Shown here: positions 49,501 to 62,268 of the stretch, piece after piece
Numbering within the stretch: the first letter of the stretch is position 1
Layout: each line of letters begins with the position of its first letter
From: Cyanoderma ruficeps
Lineage: Eukaryota; Chordata; Aves; Passeriformes; Timaliidae
Assembly: GCA_008694505.1 (NCBI GenBank)
Contig: VZDJ01000052.1
Location: 7,935,955 to 7,999,954 of the forward strand
DNA length: 64,000 bases
Direction: 5' to 3'
The notes under the pieces: generated by a model
Seen by the model: the letters and a program-made list of their open reading frames with translations, nothing else
Told to the model about the DNA's origin: nothing
Databases searched by the model: none
Position numbers and translations under genes: made by a program

Positions 49501-51365
49501 CGTGGCCAGAAAGGTGAGGCCAAAGCACTGGCAGAAGGAAGAACCACATGAGCTGCAAAAACAAAAGCAAAAGTCAGTGCTGGAGGGTGTTGTGTTTCCC
49601 CTCTGGGGGCAGTGATGTGAGCATGGGCACAGCTCCTTACCCTGGTGCTCGTGGTTTTTTCCAGATGTTGTTCCTGCGAATCAACGCAAGCTACAAGCTG
49701 CACCTCAAGAGGCAGCTGGCCCACCTCAACGTGGTCAATGATGGAGGACCCCTGAATGGGTGAGCTGGGGCTCTGCTCTCCTTTCCCTGCTCAAATTAGC
49801 AGGCATTGTCTTCTGCAAGGGAGTTGTGGCTGCAGAATCACAGCTCCACGTTTTAGCATGTCCCATTTGGAGCTTTCTTACACTAAAAAGGACATTGTGC
49901 CATCCCACAGTAACTGGGAGTGCAATCCACTTGGGAGCTGGACATTATCTGACTTGTAGGTGTCCTCAGCTCATGGATTGCTTTCTCTCCCTTTGAGTGA
50001 CAGCAGCAGCCACAGTTTAATTAGCAGGAATTGTGTGATTCCTGAAGCAGTTTTGAAACGTGGATGATGGTGACTCATGGTGCTGGCAGAGTAAAAATAG
50101 GAGAAAGCAGCGTTTCATCTGTGCAGTGGGCAGCTCTGCAGGGATGGTTTTTAGAGCAGAACTAGATTTGAAGCAGAGATGGGCTCACAGAGCTTTTCCC
50201 CTTCCCTGCCACAGCCCACTCCATCCCCAAGCAGGTCAGCAGTGCCTGTCCTGAGAGAGGGGGCCTGGCTGTGCCTGCTCTTCCCACCTCCCAGGAATGG
50301 ATTGTCCCCTGGAACAGTGGAGTTTTTAATTGTTCCCGATGACCTGTGGGCAGTGAGGTGTTTGCAATGTAACAAAGGTGAATGAAACTCCTGGGCCTAC
50401 CCACGTGCAAGAAGATTGTCTTAGGCTGCAGGAGTCAGAGAAGAAAGTTGATAATGTTTCAAATGTCACTGGAATGAAAGCTTTGTTCCTTTCCAGTTCG
50501 TTGTTGTTTCTCGTGCTTCTGTGCATTCCTCCTTGTGCTTGGTGCAGGAGTTTACCTGAACTGTGTGGTGTGTTCACAAGGTGATATTCCATTGCCTTTG
50601 GTGCTTGTAAAGGTGTTTGGAACCAAGCTCAGGGTATCCACTGCAGCCCCAGCTGAAGGGAGAGCTTTTTTTGGTTAACTTTTTTACCATGTAAATGCAG
50701 CTTCTGTTCCTACATCTTGCCAGCAAGAAGCTCCATGATCCCTGACACGTTTCAGCTGCATCTGAGGGATTTTAATTCAGTATAAACTGTTAGCAACAAT
50801 ACAGCTGTTGTGCTGTTCAGATGCTTTTTACATTAATCTTAGGATCACAGAATCATTACCCTCTAGAATACAGAAGTTGATGTTGCAATAATTAATATTC
50901 TTATTTGGAATGGAATTGGGGGTTTAAGTCTAGATAAGCCTGGGATTGCAGCAAGAGAATAGAAGTTTTAAATGCCTAATTCCTGCTGAGTTTTCTGAAC
51001 TCATGGTTTGATCTCCCTTTCCTAGAACTAGTTTTACACCCAGCAATAATCCTGTTACGGATGATCATTGCTGTAAAATAAACCACAGCCACAGCATTGA
51101 GTTTTGAACCGATCCTTAAATTATCTAATCCAGACGGAGGATTTGAACGTTTATTGTAGCAATTGTGTGCCAAAGTCCTGGACAGACCCTGTCTGCTTGT
51201 CCAGACACTCCAGGTGGCTGTCACGGGGTCACATTCTAATCTTGTGTGTTTCACTGCAGGCTGGTGACTTCAGATGTGGCTTTTTACACTGGAAACCTTC
51301 AAGCTCTGAAAGGCCTTAACAACTTAGATCTAAACATGGCTGAAATCTGGGAGCAGAAGAGGTGA
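16411..51365 (+). CDS. VPS54: VPS54, GARP complex subunit (22 coding exons, complete)
   Basis: VPS54 is the subunit that, with VPS51, VPS52 and VPS53, forms the GARP tether; GARP captures retrograde vesicles from endosomes at the trans-Golgi network. I joined 22 coding exons by GT-AG sites and phase: 16411-16546, 17961-18202, 19604-19682, 22238-22272, 23496-23627, 26048-26433, 30312-30438, 31447-31554, 33696-33751, 35242-35338, 35846-36165, 38018-38147, 38589-38770, 39570-39682, 40986-41049, 42531-42636, 45888-45975, 46804-46925, 47031-47111, 48759-48866, 49665-49759, 51260-51365. They total 2913 nt, giving 970 residues plus stop, against 977 in human; the seven missing residues are all in coding exon 11. 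There is no frameshift or internal stop. The protein has an N-terminal region, a long conserved helical Vps54_N (DUF2450) segment from about residue 200, a Ser/Thr-rich linker near 530-570, and a C-terminal CATCHR-type helical domain. The start ATG has purine at -3 and G at +4. Identity is certain by family resemblance. Confidence 0.97.
16687..17616 (-). mobile_element. Probable solo LTR of an endogenous retrovirus, antisense, in the intron after coding exon 1
   Basis: Read on the minus strand, this block has the parts of a retroviral LTR in the right order. A long unique U3-like stretch comes first, then a TATA-like GGTATAAAAAGG near 17255-17266, and an AATAAA poly(A) signal near 16745 shortly before the end. 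It appears to start with TG and end with CA. I see no gag, pol or env reading frame next to it, so it would be a solo LTR. Edges are approximate, because I could not find a clear target-site duplication. Assignment to an ERV class needs a repeat library; the layout resembles passerine ERV LTRs. Confidence 0.5.
17961..18202 (+). CDS. VPS54: VPS54 coding exon 2 (residues 46-126)
   Basis: The acceptor is TGTGCTGCAG. The exon encodes the strongly conserved block with [19 protein letters not shown] sequence (here [15 protein letters not shown]) and [12 protein letters not shown]. The first 12 residues differ from mammals without a length change. It ends in phase 0 at CCG, before GTAAGA. Confidence 0.96.
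18203..19603 (+). other. VPS54: VPS54 intron after coding exon 2
   Basis: About 1.4 kb of AT-rich unique sequence with poly-T runs. I see no exon, RNA gene or recognisable repeat in it. Confidence 0.7.
19604..19682 (+). CDS. VPS54: VPS54 coding exon 3 (residues 127-152)
   Basis: A short exon after TTCTACAG encoding [18 protein letters not shown] and the following LLHTH block. It ends in phase 1 before GTACAG. Cys residues at the CKNIC pair match the mammalian protein. Confidence 0.95.
20145..20550 (-). mobile_element. CR1 LINE fragment (old), minus orientation
   Basis: The + strand reads as the reverse complement of a CR1 3' region. It holds diagnostic phrases for a diverged copy: CTGGGCAACCTGTTTTA, then ACTTCCTTGTGTTCAAGTGGAA, CTGTTGCCTCCTGTCCTGGCACTGAGC and CGCTCCAGTCC in the canonical order. 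Many substitutions indicate an old insertion. It sits in the VPS54 intron after coding exon 3. Confidence 0.75.
21840..22130 (-). mobile_element. CR1-like LINE fragment (very old), minus orientation
   Basis: Weak but ordered similarity to a CR1 3' end: an opening like the element's tail (GAATCAGAATATTTCAGGTTGG and GGGACTTCAGA), then CAGCCTGTTGCC, TTCTCCTCATGTTC and a CCTGTTCCCCCTCTG-type block. It is more diverged than the copy at 20145-20550 in the same intron. A repeat-library search would fix the edges. Confidence 0.45.
22238..22272 (+). CDS. VPS54: VPS54 coding exon 4, 35-nt microexon (residues 153-164)
   Basis: Acceptor TTCATTTTAG and donor AAG followed by GTATGG flank 35 nt. They encode the rest of residue 153 through [12 protein letters not shown]. 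The phase pattern (1 in, 0 out) keeps the frame and every residue matches the mammalian protein, so the exon is secure despite its size. Confidence 0.93.
22273..23495 (+). other. VPS54: VPS54 intron after coding exon 4
   Basis: About 1.2 kb of unique intron sequence. It contains a pure run of about 14 A at 22860-22873 and a small direct repeat (CTTTTAAAGTACA, twice, 19-base spacing) near 23294-23325. I see no exon. Confidence 0.65.
23496..23627 (+). CDS. VPS54: VPS54 coding exon 5 (residues 165-208)
   Basis: In phase 0 at both ends. It encodes [15 protein letters not shown] and the VLPWSHF...[17 protein letters not shown] block, conserved from mammals. The flanking sites are TGTTTCAG and AAG before GTACAA. 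Confidence 0.96.
23628..26047 (+). other. VPS54: VPS54 intron after coding exon 5
   Basis: About 2.4 kb of unique sequence ending in a long pyrimidine tract before CCCAG. Short open frames here show no protein similarity. I see no repeat that I can name. Confidence 0.65.
26048..26433 (+). CDS. VPS54: VPS54 coding exon 6, longest exon (residues 209-336)
   Basis: The 386-nt exon encodes [20 protein letters not shown] through QELQGIHSF. This is the start of the conserved helical Vps54_N segment, rich in heptad-like Leu/Ile spacing and expected to form the coiled-coil and rod part that packs with other GARP subunits. It ends in phase 2 inside an Arg codon (CG/G). Confidence 0.97.
26434..30311 (+). 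other. VPS54: VPS54 intron after coding exon 6 (largest internal intron)
   Basis: About 3.9 kb of AT-rich intron. The only notable structure is a G/T-only stretch at about 28650-28745, reported as a finding. I see no exon, RNA gene or interspersed repeat that I can support. Confidence 0.65.
30312..30438 (+). CDS. VPS54: VPS54 coding exon 7 (residues 337-379)
   Basis: Begins with the last base of the split Arg codon and encodes [20 protein letters not shown], then the [16 protein letters not shown] block. The helical repeat pattern continues. Ends in phase 0 before GTATGT. Confidence 0.96.
30439..31446 (+). other. VPS54: VPS54 intron after coding exon 7
   Basis: About 1 kb with a short alternating TA stretch near 30860-30880 and a long T-rich tract before the acceptor TTGGTAG. 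Nothing else is recognisable. Confidence 0.65.
31447..31554 (+). CDS. VPS54: VPS54 coding exon 8 (residues 380-415)
   Basis: A 36-codon exon, phase 0 at both ends, encoding [20 protein letters not shown] and ending in TAKNIIKQ. Skipping it would keep frame. It is the tail of the conserved N-terminal helical region. Confidence 0.95.
31555..33695 (+). other. VPS54: VPS54 intron after coding exon 8
   Basis: About 2.1 kb of AT-rich sequence with poly-T runs near 32620 and 32865. I see no gene or nameable repeat. Confidence 0.65.
33696..33751 (+). CDS. VPS54: VPS54 coding exon 9 (residues 416-433)
   Basis: A 56-nt exon encoding [18 protein letters not shown] plus two bases of the next Lys. The acceptor tract is unusual (AAAATTGGACAG) but phase, length and residue match are exact. 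The donor GTAAGT is perfect. Confidence 0.93.
34125..34440 (+). mobile_element. CR1 LINE 3' fragment, plus orientation
   Basis: The order of features matches a CR1 3' end in the sense direction: CTCAGAGGGCAGTGGGCACA, AGATGAGAAATGCC, GGGAGAACCTG, then a block equivalent to GAAGCTGTGGAATC. It lies in the VPS54 intron between coding exons 9 and 10. It is moderately diverged, and the tail has no clear microsatellite. Both edges are approximate. Confidence 0.6.
35242..35338 (+). CDS. VPS54: VPS54 coding exon 10 (residues 434-466)
   Basis: Completes the split Lys codon and encodes [20 protein letters not shown] and [11 protein letters not shown]. Ends in phase 0 before GTAAGA. Almost every residue matches mammals. 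Confidence 0.96.
35660..35741 (+). repeat. 41-bp tandem duplication
   Basis: Two head-to-tail copies (35660-35700 and 35701-35741) begin CTAAATACTAATTA. They are identical over most of their length with one internal G/C difference, followed by divergence at the last bases. The near identity indicates a recent duplication. It lies about 100 bases upstream of the acceptor of coding exon 11. Confidence 0.9.
35846..36165 (+). CDS. VPS54: VPS54 coding exon 11 with shortened, GC-rich linker (residues 467-572)
   Basis: The exon encodes [18 protein letters not shown], the [20 protein letters not shown] block, and a Ser/Thr/acidic linker with [20 protein letters not shown]. All seven residues by which this protein is shorter than human VPS54 are lost here: one near KNSAKE and six between FGDGD and SQRN. 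Codon third positions between about 35935 and 36055 are almost all G or C, unlike the AT-rich neighbours. Ends in phase 2 before GTGAGT. Confidence 0.95.
36166..38017 (+). other. VPS54: VPS54 intron after coding exon 11
   Basis: About 1.85 kb. Apart from the duplicated hairpin at 37331-37414 it is unique sequence with no recognisable exon. Confidence 0.65.
37331..37414 (+). repeat. 42-bp tandem duplication, each copy an inverted repeat
   Basis: Copies at 37331-37372 and 37373-37414 begin TAAAAATCCACAGAGCA. They differ at one internal base (A/G). Each holds an inverted repeat: CCACAGAGCA (37338-37347 and 37380-37389) pairs with TGCTCTGTG(G) at 37364-37372 and 37406-37415, around a 16-base loop. 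Confidence 0.92.
38018..38147 (+). CDS. VPS54: VPS54 coding exon 12 (residues 573-616)
   Basis: Encodes the rest of the split Met, [20 protein letters not shown], and [23 protein letters not shown]. Acceptor TTTCTAG, donor AAG before GTGAGT, phase 0 out. Confidence 0.96.
38589..38770 (+). CDS. VPS54: VPS54 coding exon 13 (residues 617-676)
   Basis: Starts after a run of T and GCATGCAG. It encodes [20 protein letters not shown] through the [16 protein letters not shown] and FHEERKTKL blocks, ending in phase 2 before GTACCT. Confidence 0.96.
38978..39133 (+). repeat. Duplicated segment of about 57 bp with a partial unit between copies
   Basis: The block starting ACCTAAATAAGTACAGTAA at 38978-39034 reappears at 39076-39133 with a single-base insertion. 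A shorter copy of its first 19 bases sits between them at 39055-39073. The arrangement suggests two rounds of local duplication. It lies in the intron after coding exon 13. Confidence 0.9.
39570..39682 (+). CDS. VPS54: VPS54 coding exon 14 (residues 677-714)
   Basis: Encodes [20 protein letters not shown], a block with [16 protein letters not shown], and the first base of the next codon. Human has ADVPAEFQ here. Donor ACAG before GTGTGT is ordinary. Confidence 0.96.
39820..39899 (+). repeat. Polypyrimidine tract with one unresolved base
   Basis: A C/T-only stretch turns into two long T runs, each ending CTGTTA. A single N stands at 39877, directly after the first CTGTTA. The N most likely marks an assembly join in low-complexity DNA, so run lengths here should not be trusted. 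Confidence 0.9.
39900..40985 (+). other. VPS54: VPS54 intron sequence after coding exon 14
   Basis: About 1.1 kb of unique sequence, including an A/G-rich patch near 40300-40370. I see no exon. Confidence 0.6.
40986..41049 (+). CDS. VPS54: VPS54 coding exon 15 (residues 715-735)
   Basis: A 64-nt exon encoding [20 protein letters not shown] and V, ending two bases into a Gly codon before GTAAGA. It matches the mammalian EERKPAEVLIVEGQ block. Confidence 0.94.
41050..42530 (+). other. VPS54: VPS54 intron after coding exon 15
   Basis: About 1.5 kb. It contains a perfect 19-base palindrome at 41300-41318 and a 92-codon open frame at 41418-41696 that I consider chance. No nameable repeat. Confidence 0.6.
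42531..42636 (+). CDS. VPS54: VPS54 coding exon 16 (residues 736-771)
   Basis: After TCTTTCAG the exon completes Gly and encodes [20 protein letters not shown] and [13 protein letters not shown]. It begins the C-terminal Vps54 domain. Ends in phase 0 before GTATGG. Confidence 0.96.
43161..43210 (+). repeat. TA/CA microsatellite
   Basis: An alternating purine-pyrimidine stretch: TA-rich, then seven or so CA steps, then TA-rich again. Likely length-polymorphic. It lies in the intron after coding exon 16. Confidence 0.9.
44011..44450 (-). mobile_element. CR1 LINE 3' end, minus orientation
   Basis: The + strand is the reverse complement of a CR1 tail. It opens with ATCATGGAATCCTTTAGAAT (tail repeat remnant), then GGAAAAGACCTCAAAGATCA, TCTGCTGGGCAGCCTGTTCC, CAACTTGAGGCCGTTTCCTC and CTCCAGCACCTCAGTGGTGT in the standard order. 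It is the clearest minus-strand copy. Compared with a full CR1 3' end, a piece between the TTCTCTGGGCAC block and GTGAGGGGCC seems lost. Confidence 0.9.
44451..45887 (+). other. VPS54: VPS54 intron sequence downstream of the CR1 copy
   Basis: About 1.4 kb of intron with several overlapping chance open frames. No exon or repeat that I can support; it ends with the pyrimidine tract of the next acceptor. Confidence 0.6.
45888..45975 (+). CDS. VPS54: VPS54 coding exon 17 (residues 772-800)
   Basis: Encodes [20 protein letters not shown] and LKTITTKNL, identical to mammals. Ends in phase 1 before GTATGG. Confidence 0.96.
46804..46925 (+). CDS. VPS54: VPS54 coding exon 18 (residues 801-841)
   Basis: Encodes [20 protein letters not shown] and [21 protein letters not shown], part of the C-terminal helical domain. 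Phase 0 out before GTAATT. Confidence 0.96.
47031..47111 (+). CDS. VPS54: VPS54 coding exon 19 (residues 842-868)
   Basis: A 27-codon exon, phase 0 at both ends, encoding [20 protein letters not shown] and FDKLLSK. It is only 105 bases from the preceding exon, the shortest intron of the gene. Confidence 0.96.
47112..48758 (+). other. VPS54: VPS54 intron after coding exon 19
   Basis: About 1.65 kb of unique sequence with no exon or repeat that I can name. Open frames on the + strand around 47778-48383 overlap one another and look like chance. Confidence 0.65.
48759..48866 (+). CDS. VPS54: VPS54 coding exon 20 (residues 869-904)
   Basis: Encodes [20 protein letters not shown] and [16 protein letters not shown], phase 0 at both ends. 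This is part of the C-terminal fragment whose structure is known in mouse. Confidence 0.96.
49665..49759 (+). CDS. VPS54: VPS54 coding exon 21 (residues 905-935)
   Basis: Encodes [20 protein letters not shown] and [11 protein letters not shown], ending two bases into Gly before GTGAGC. Codon third positions are GC-rich in this exon. Confidence 0.96.
49760..51259 (+). other. VPS54: VPS54 last intron
   Basis: About 1.5 kb with no exon or clear repeat. A short phrase at 50843-50860 recalls a CR1 tail but is too little to call. Confidence 0.6.
51260..51365 (+). CDS. VPS54: VPS54 last coding exon (residues 936-970)
   Basis: Encodes [20 protein letters not shown], then [14 protein letters not shown] and TGA at 51363-51365. 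Leu960 (codon CTA, 51330-51332) corresponds to Leu967 of mouse Vps54, whose change to Gln causes the wobbler motor-neuron phenotype; the wild-type Leu is present here. Confidence 0.97.
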
Positions 51366-51862
51366 TAATCCATTGGGAGCAGTCACTTGGCTCTGACAAC
51401 AGACTGACGTGACAAGAGTGAGGTGAATCCTTGAGCCCAGAGCCCCGGGAAGGGCAGGACTGAGAGTCGGGGGAGCTTAGACTCAGAGGGAGCTGCAGGG
51501 AGAGATCCTCCCAGTGTCCTTCGGCAAGAAACGAGTGATCAGCTGTCTGTGCAATGTTTTCTCATTCTCTCTGGAAACAGACTCAGGTTTCTTTGGACCA
51601 AATCCAAAAGAACACATAGCTGTAACACAGCTGTAGTTGTCTAGAATGCTCTGTATATCTTTATATTAAAAAGATGCTTTGCATTTCTTCTAGTGCAATG
51701 AAAATTCACATGGTGTCCCACCTTATTTAATGATGGTACAATATAAAAAATCTTGGCAGTTGGAACTCTGTAGAAAATGTTTTTTTTCTCTATGAAACGA
51801 TGCTGTTCGAAAATTTATTTTTTTACAGAACTTTATATAAATAAATGTCTTTTGATTGCTCG
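51366..51862 (+). other. VPS54: VPS54 3' UTR (proximal form)
   Basis: AT-rich untranslated sequence follows the stop and runs to a strong AATAAA at 51840-51845, giving a predicted cleavage near 51860. The proximal UTR would be about 0.5 kb. A longer form ending near 52385 is possible. Confidence 0.65.
51840..51845 (+). terminator. VPS54: VPS54 proximal poly(A) signal AATAAA
   Basis: Canonical hexamer 475 bases after the stop codon, followed by a T-rich and GT-containing stretch. Confidence 0.7.
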
Positions 51863-52361
51863 CATCTAGGATTCAGCTTTGTTAGGGAGCAGTCCTGTTC
51901 CAGGTGATTTCTCAGGACGTAAAATCTGAAGGTTTTCTAAGCAAGGGCCAGTTCCTCAAAGCAATTCCCTGTGGGAAAGAGGGTGAGCTGGCCCTGGGTA
52001 GCAGTGGGGCTCCTGAGGGAACAAGGCTGCTGGAAGGATGGCCCCTGCCAGCAGGGAGGGACAGGGACACAAAGAACAGGGCAGGAAGAACTTGTTAAAG
52101 CTTTTAGAAAAAAAGGCTGCATCATTAAAGAGAGTAAAGCTGAAATTAATGTATTTCAGAGTTTTTAATACTACCTTGAACAGACTGGAGGCTGCCAGTA
52201 CTCAGTCCAAGTGCCTGCATTTCTCACCTCAGCCCTGTGCACCTGTCCCTGGTGGAGTGCCTAACCCTGAGCTGATCATGTCTGATGGAATGGTCTCTGC
52301 TGCAGTGTGTGTGTGCCTGTGGTGCCCTCAGCCAGGCATGCTGTCATTCGTTGTCACTCCA

Positions 52362-52367
52362 AATAAA
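52362..52367 (+). terminator. VPS54: VPS54 candidate distal poly(A) signal AATAAA
   Basis: A second canonical hexamer about 1 kb after the stop, followed by a CA-type cleavage context and a T-rich element near 52383-52390. Another AATAAA lies at 52441-52446. Use of either is inferred. Confidence 0.45.
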
Positions 52368-52403
52368 GCTCTAAAATCACAGTTGTTTTTAAAGACCAAC
52401 TTC

Positions 52404-52409
52404 TTTAAT
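52404..52409 (-). terminator. UGP2: UGP2 candidate distal poly(A) signal ATTAAA
   Basis: On the minus strand CATTAAAG is followed about 20 bases on by a candidate cleavage region. If used, the UGP2 3' UTR is about 1 kb and its end meets the distal VPS54 end. Confidence 0.4.
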
Positions 52410-52579
52410 GATACATACCAGTGTTATACTAAGCTTATAAAATAAAGTTGTCTGCATGTAAATACAAGAGAAACATTAAGAAATCAATAGTGATCAGGAC
52501 AGGGATTTCGATTCCTGTACAAATTTAGAAACTCAAAGAGAAGATAAATTAACATACATGGCTGTGACAATATGAACAT

Positions 52580-53370
52580 AGGTGTGGTCAACGTGATCCA
52601 TTTATTGAAAAAAAAAAAGAGGGCAGATCAAAGATTAAGATATTAACAGGAGATCCAGTCTTAAATGGGATGTGAAAAAGCAAACACCACACGTGGCTAC
52701 TGAGGCATTTTTCTCAAGTATTGGATTCTTTGGGCAAGTTTGGAACACGGATGATTCCCACTCTCACGATACGGAAATGGAGGTATTGACAGCCTGACCC
52801 CAGTACCTCGACGTACAACTGGGATAGGACATCCCACTTGTAGTTTGGGGGGGGTTGGAGAGGGCTACAGCTCGTGAGCACATGAAATACAGGGTTTTAA
52901 GAGCCTGTTTAGCAGTAGTGAAACGTTTGGTTTTCAACTGTGCCTTCCTAAAACGTCACAGGAGTTGCCAACCATGTTGTCCCACTTGTATTGCTTCACA
53001 GCTTTATTTCTGCAGTTTTACAAGCAATTCAAAACTACTGAATGGTCGAGGCGAGCCTCTTGAACTTCTTCTCAAAGAAGATCTGTCCATCTTCCCGCGA
53101 GACAAACAGTATTGCACTTCAAGGTTATATTAACTGAGTTACAGAATCTCTTTAAGGACCGAAGCGTTACTCACGCACATCCATGGCGCTTATGTGGCTG
53201 CTTAAAAGATAAGCAAGAGAAATTAACTTTTAAATTAATACTGCAGGGTACTGTGAAGATGACAAAGCATAGGCCCTCTGTGTACTTAGATATTTCTAAT
53301 GCTGAAAAGGTTCTTTCCAGGACGGGGCTGGCTTGGCAGGGCAGCCCCAGCCCCGTGTCCTCTGCTGGAC
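52580..53370 (-). other. UGP2: UGP2 3' UTR
   Basis: Sequence after the UGP2 stop on the minus strand, with no further exon. The lower limit depends on which poly(A) signal is used (53003, 52601 or 52404). Confidence 0.6.
52601..52606 (-). terminator. UGP2: UGP2 candidate poly(A) signal AATAAA
   Basis: The + strand TTTATT is the complement of a canonical hexamer about 765 bases downstream of the UGP2 stop on the minus strand. Another AATAAA in the same sense is at 53003-53008. Confidence 0.45.
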
Positions 53371-59103
<5,733 letters not shown>

Positions 59104-61739
59104 TCAGATATTTGGAAAGAAATCGCTTTCTCCTAAAAAGTTTCAAAACTTACACTCTGGAGATGAAACCCGCGTTTATTCACATGCCTCATGACACTAA
59201 AGAACATCTGCAAAGCGAGTCTACAGTAACTGATTTGTTATGATACAAATAACCTGGTTTGTTACTACAATAACCTCTTTTCTCAGGAGGTTCTGTAGAC
59301 TTTGTGACACCAGGCACCACCAGCTTCATTCAGATGAGGAGAAGTCAGGCCAGTCATGCCACTTGTCCCAACCCTGTTCCTGCCCTGCAAAAAGGGAGGA
59401 GGTTTCCTTGGGAACCACAGTCCCTCTCCCCCTCCAGTCAGACAATTTAAGGACCAGGCTCTACATGCAAGGCATAGAACTCTCCTTCCTTGAGCAGCTT
59501 AAACTAAGGTTTTTTGTTTGCTTTTGGTTGTTTTCTTTGTTGGTTTTTTTCTTTTTTGTGCTCTGAGGTTGTCAAAGGCAACGTTCTTGGAGAAATGTTT
59601 GTTCTTTAGCTCAGTCTGTACTGATTCTGATTCCAGACACTACTCTGATACAATTCATTTCTCCCAACAGCATGATACAGACTGGAACAGAGTTCCTAGC
59701 TCTTACTCTGCTGTTTTCAGAATGTGTTCATCCAGCTCATAATAAACCTTACAGGGAGTTTTCTACCTCACTGACAGCTGGTTCCTACAGGTTTAAGAAC
59801 AGAGTCTGGGCTACATTTGGGGCTCATGAGGAGAGCAAAATCAGGCTCACAATGACAGTATGCCTCACATTAGGTACTGCTGTCTCCTAACTCAGAGCAC
59901 CTAAGTCAAAGAAATAATGGTAACAATGCCACAGCAAGAATCATGCCAAAACTGTTAGAGCAGAATCAACACAATTATCCTTTAGCCTGCCCTTCTAGAG
60001 ATTTTCTTTTGAAGAAAGGCCCTGGAGTTCCAGTGCTGTAGCATTCTAGCTGCTAAAAAAATTATTTGAATTCCAATAAATGGGTGTCTAAGATCCACAG
60101 CTGGTTTCCAAAAACAAATACACACCGAGTAGATTTCAGAGCTGTGTTTGCTTTGGGCAAGGGCTGGGGTTCAAATGGAAATTCACAGTGCCCTGGAACA
60201 AGCCTCATATTTCTCACTGGGATATGCGGGGGCAGAGAGGGCGGCTTGTGCAATTCCAGCATTCCGGGACACCACGGGCAGCAGATCAGGGCAGATCCCT
60301 CACATCAGGGAAATTCTGGGATTCCGTGGGGTCTGGAAAGCCTAGAGGATGTATTGCAAGGTAACCCCACGTGGAGGTCTCATGGCAGCACCACCATCGC
60401 TGCCATTTCACGAGGACACAGGCAGGAGTTTCCTTCCAAACTGCCAAGAACTTTTCAGGAACACAAGTGCACACGGACTCTTGGTTTGTCAACAACAGAG
60501 ATTATGTTCAGGCTGAAACACCCTGAAAAACAACTGCTCTTCTCATGAACAATGAGATGATAAATCCTGGGTTTAGTGTCTTGGAGGTACATCAGGAAGC
60601 TCAATGGACATTCTGCTACCAGCAGGACCAACAGAGATTTACACTCAGATTTACTGCTCCCCATCCACTCCAAGGTCACTAACACCCTGCACTGGACTTG
60701 TACACGGATTAAAAACATTCCATCCTGAGCTGGGTGGGATGTGAGTCACCGTCCATGATGTTCTGACACTGTCTGAACATCCAAAAAAATTATCTCAACT
60801 TCCAAGTCTCACTATGTTCTCCTTGCATCACTCACAAAAAGCAGGAAGTCTGACACTCAGTGCAGGGCCAGACTGCCTCAGAAATCATTTGCCTTTGCTG
60901 AAGTGCCAACTACCTTTCAATGCTTTCACTATCATGCCTGAAACCAGCTTCTGCAGAACATTCAGAGTGAAAGTCCTGAAGAAGGTAACAGTTCCATCAA
61001 GGACCGAGTTCACTGGATGTTGCACCGGTTACGACACAAAATTTATGACTCAGCCTCACTAAATGTTTCAGTTTCTTCTGGCACAGGCATCGGAAACGTC
61101 AACTTGGCAACAAAGGCCTGGATCTTGAAGGGTCTTTAATTCAGAGAATAACAAATGTCAGAAAGTCAAGTTGCAGCCCCAGGACTGCTGGATGCCAGTG
61201 CTATCACTCCAACATTTCCAGCCACGTGCAGGCACTAATATCCACAACTACCTCACCACATACACAGTGTACACAACTGGAGAAACTCTCCACGGCAATA
61301 AAAATCAATTCTTGCTCTGAGGGTTTGGAACAGCGTGCCTGAGAAGTAAAATACTGGTGGGGAAATTCTTCAGGAATAAAACCCAGGGGCAGGAATGACA
61401 CGTCTTGCAGACCATGGCTGCGGCGTTACTCGCTGGAGACACGTCTGGCAGCCCTGCTTTGGGCTGCTCTGAGATGACACACGCAGCTTCCTTTGTGATT
61501 TCTTGGAACAGCCTGGATGAGGCAACGTTGGGAGTTTGACTAACAGATTCCAGCAGCCTACTCCTCCCGCAAGGAGGCTTGCAAGGGTTTGTCAGAGACA
61601 GACAAAACGAGCATCAGGGCTGTGGTGGTGGGCAGAGCGGAAAGGAGAACGCCCCGATTAGTGAATAATTAGTTAATATGTGTTCACAGTTCGGGGAAAC
61701 ATTGACTCAGCACCCAGGGACAGCTCCAGGAATGGCACC

Positions 61740-62268
61740 AAATGAAGAGAGGGATGAGACCCGCCCTGGGGAGACTCCAGCTGCAGTGCTGCTCCCAGGT
61801 CTGGAGTCCTTAGCACAGGAAACGTGTGGAGCTGTCAGGGCAGTGCCACCAAGGTGATCAGAGAGAGAACAGCCCTGTGTGAGGTCAGGGTCAGAGCTGG
61901 GGGGCTCTGGGAGAAGAGGAGGCTTTGGGAGACCTTACAGCAGCCCTTCAGCACCTACAGGGGGCTCACAGAGGAAGAGACACTTCTTACACAGGCTGAT
62001 ACAGACAGGATAGGCTGGTACAGGTGATTTTCAACTACAAGAGAAGAGATTTGTATCAGATCTTGGGAAGAAGTTCTTTACTCTGAGGGTGGTGAAGCAG
62101 AGAAGCAGGTCAGCCAGGGGGCTGCCCCATCCCTGGAGGTGTGCAAGGCCAGGTTGGATGGGGCTTGGAGCAATATGGTCTAGTGGAAGGTGTCCCTGCC
62201 CACGGCAGGGGGGTGGAACAAGACTATTTTTAAGGTCCCTTCCTAATCATTCCATGATTCTATGAACC
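61740..62268 (+). mobile_element. CR1 LINE 3' end, plus orientation, best-preserved copy
   Basis: A classical CR1 3' region in order: CTGCAGTGCTGCTCCCAGGT, GAAGAGGAGGCTTTGGGAGA, CCTTACAGCAGCCCTTCAG, TTCTTTACTCTGAGGGTGGT, CCATCCCTGGAGGTGTGCAA, GTCTAGTGGAAGGTGTCCCT and a tail of the ATTCTATGA type (CCATGATTCTATGA). It has no intact ORF2, as expected for a 5'-truncated copy. Confidence 0.92.

Noticed and set aside
50843..50875. Possible CR1 tail (GGATCACAGAATCATT)
   Set aside because: Only a short phrase matches and the rest of the element is not seen on either side.
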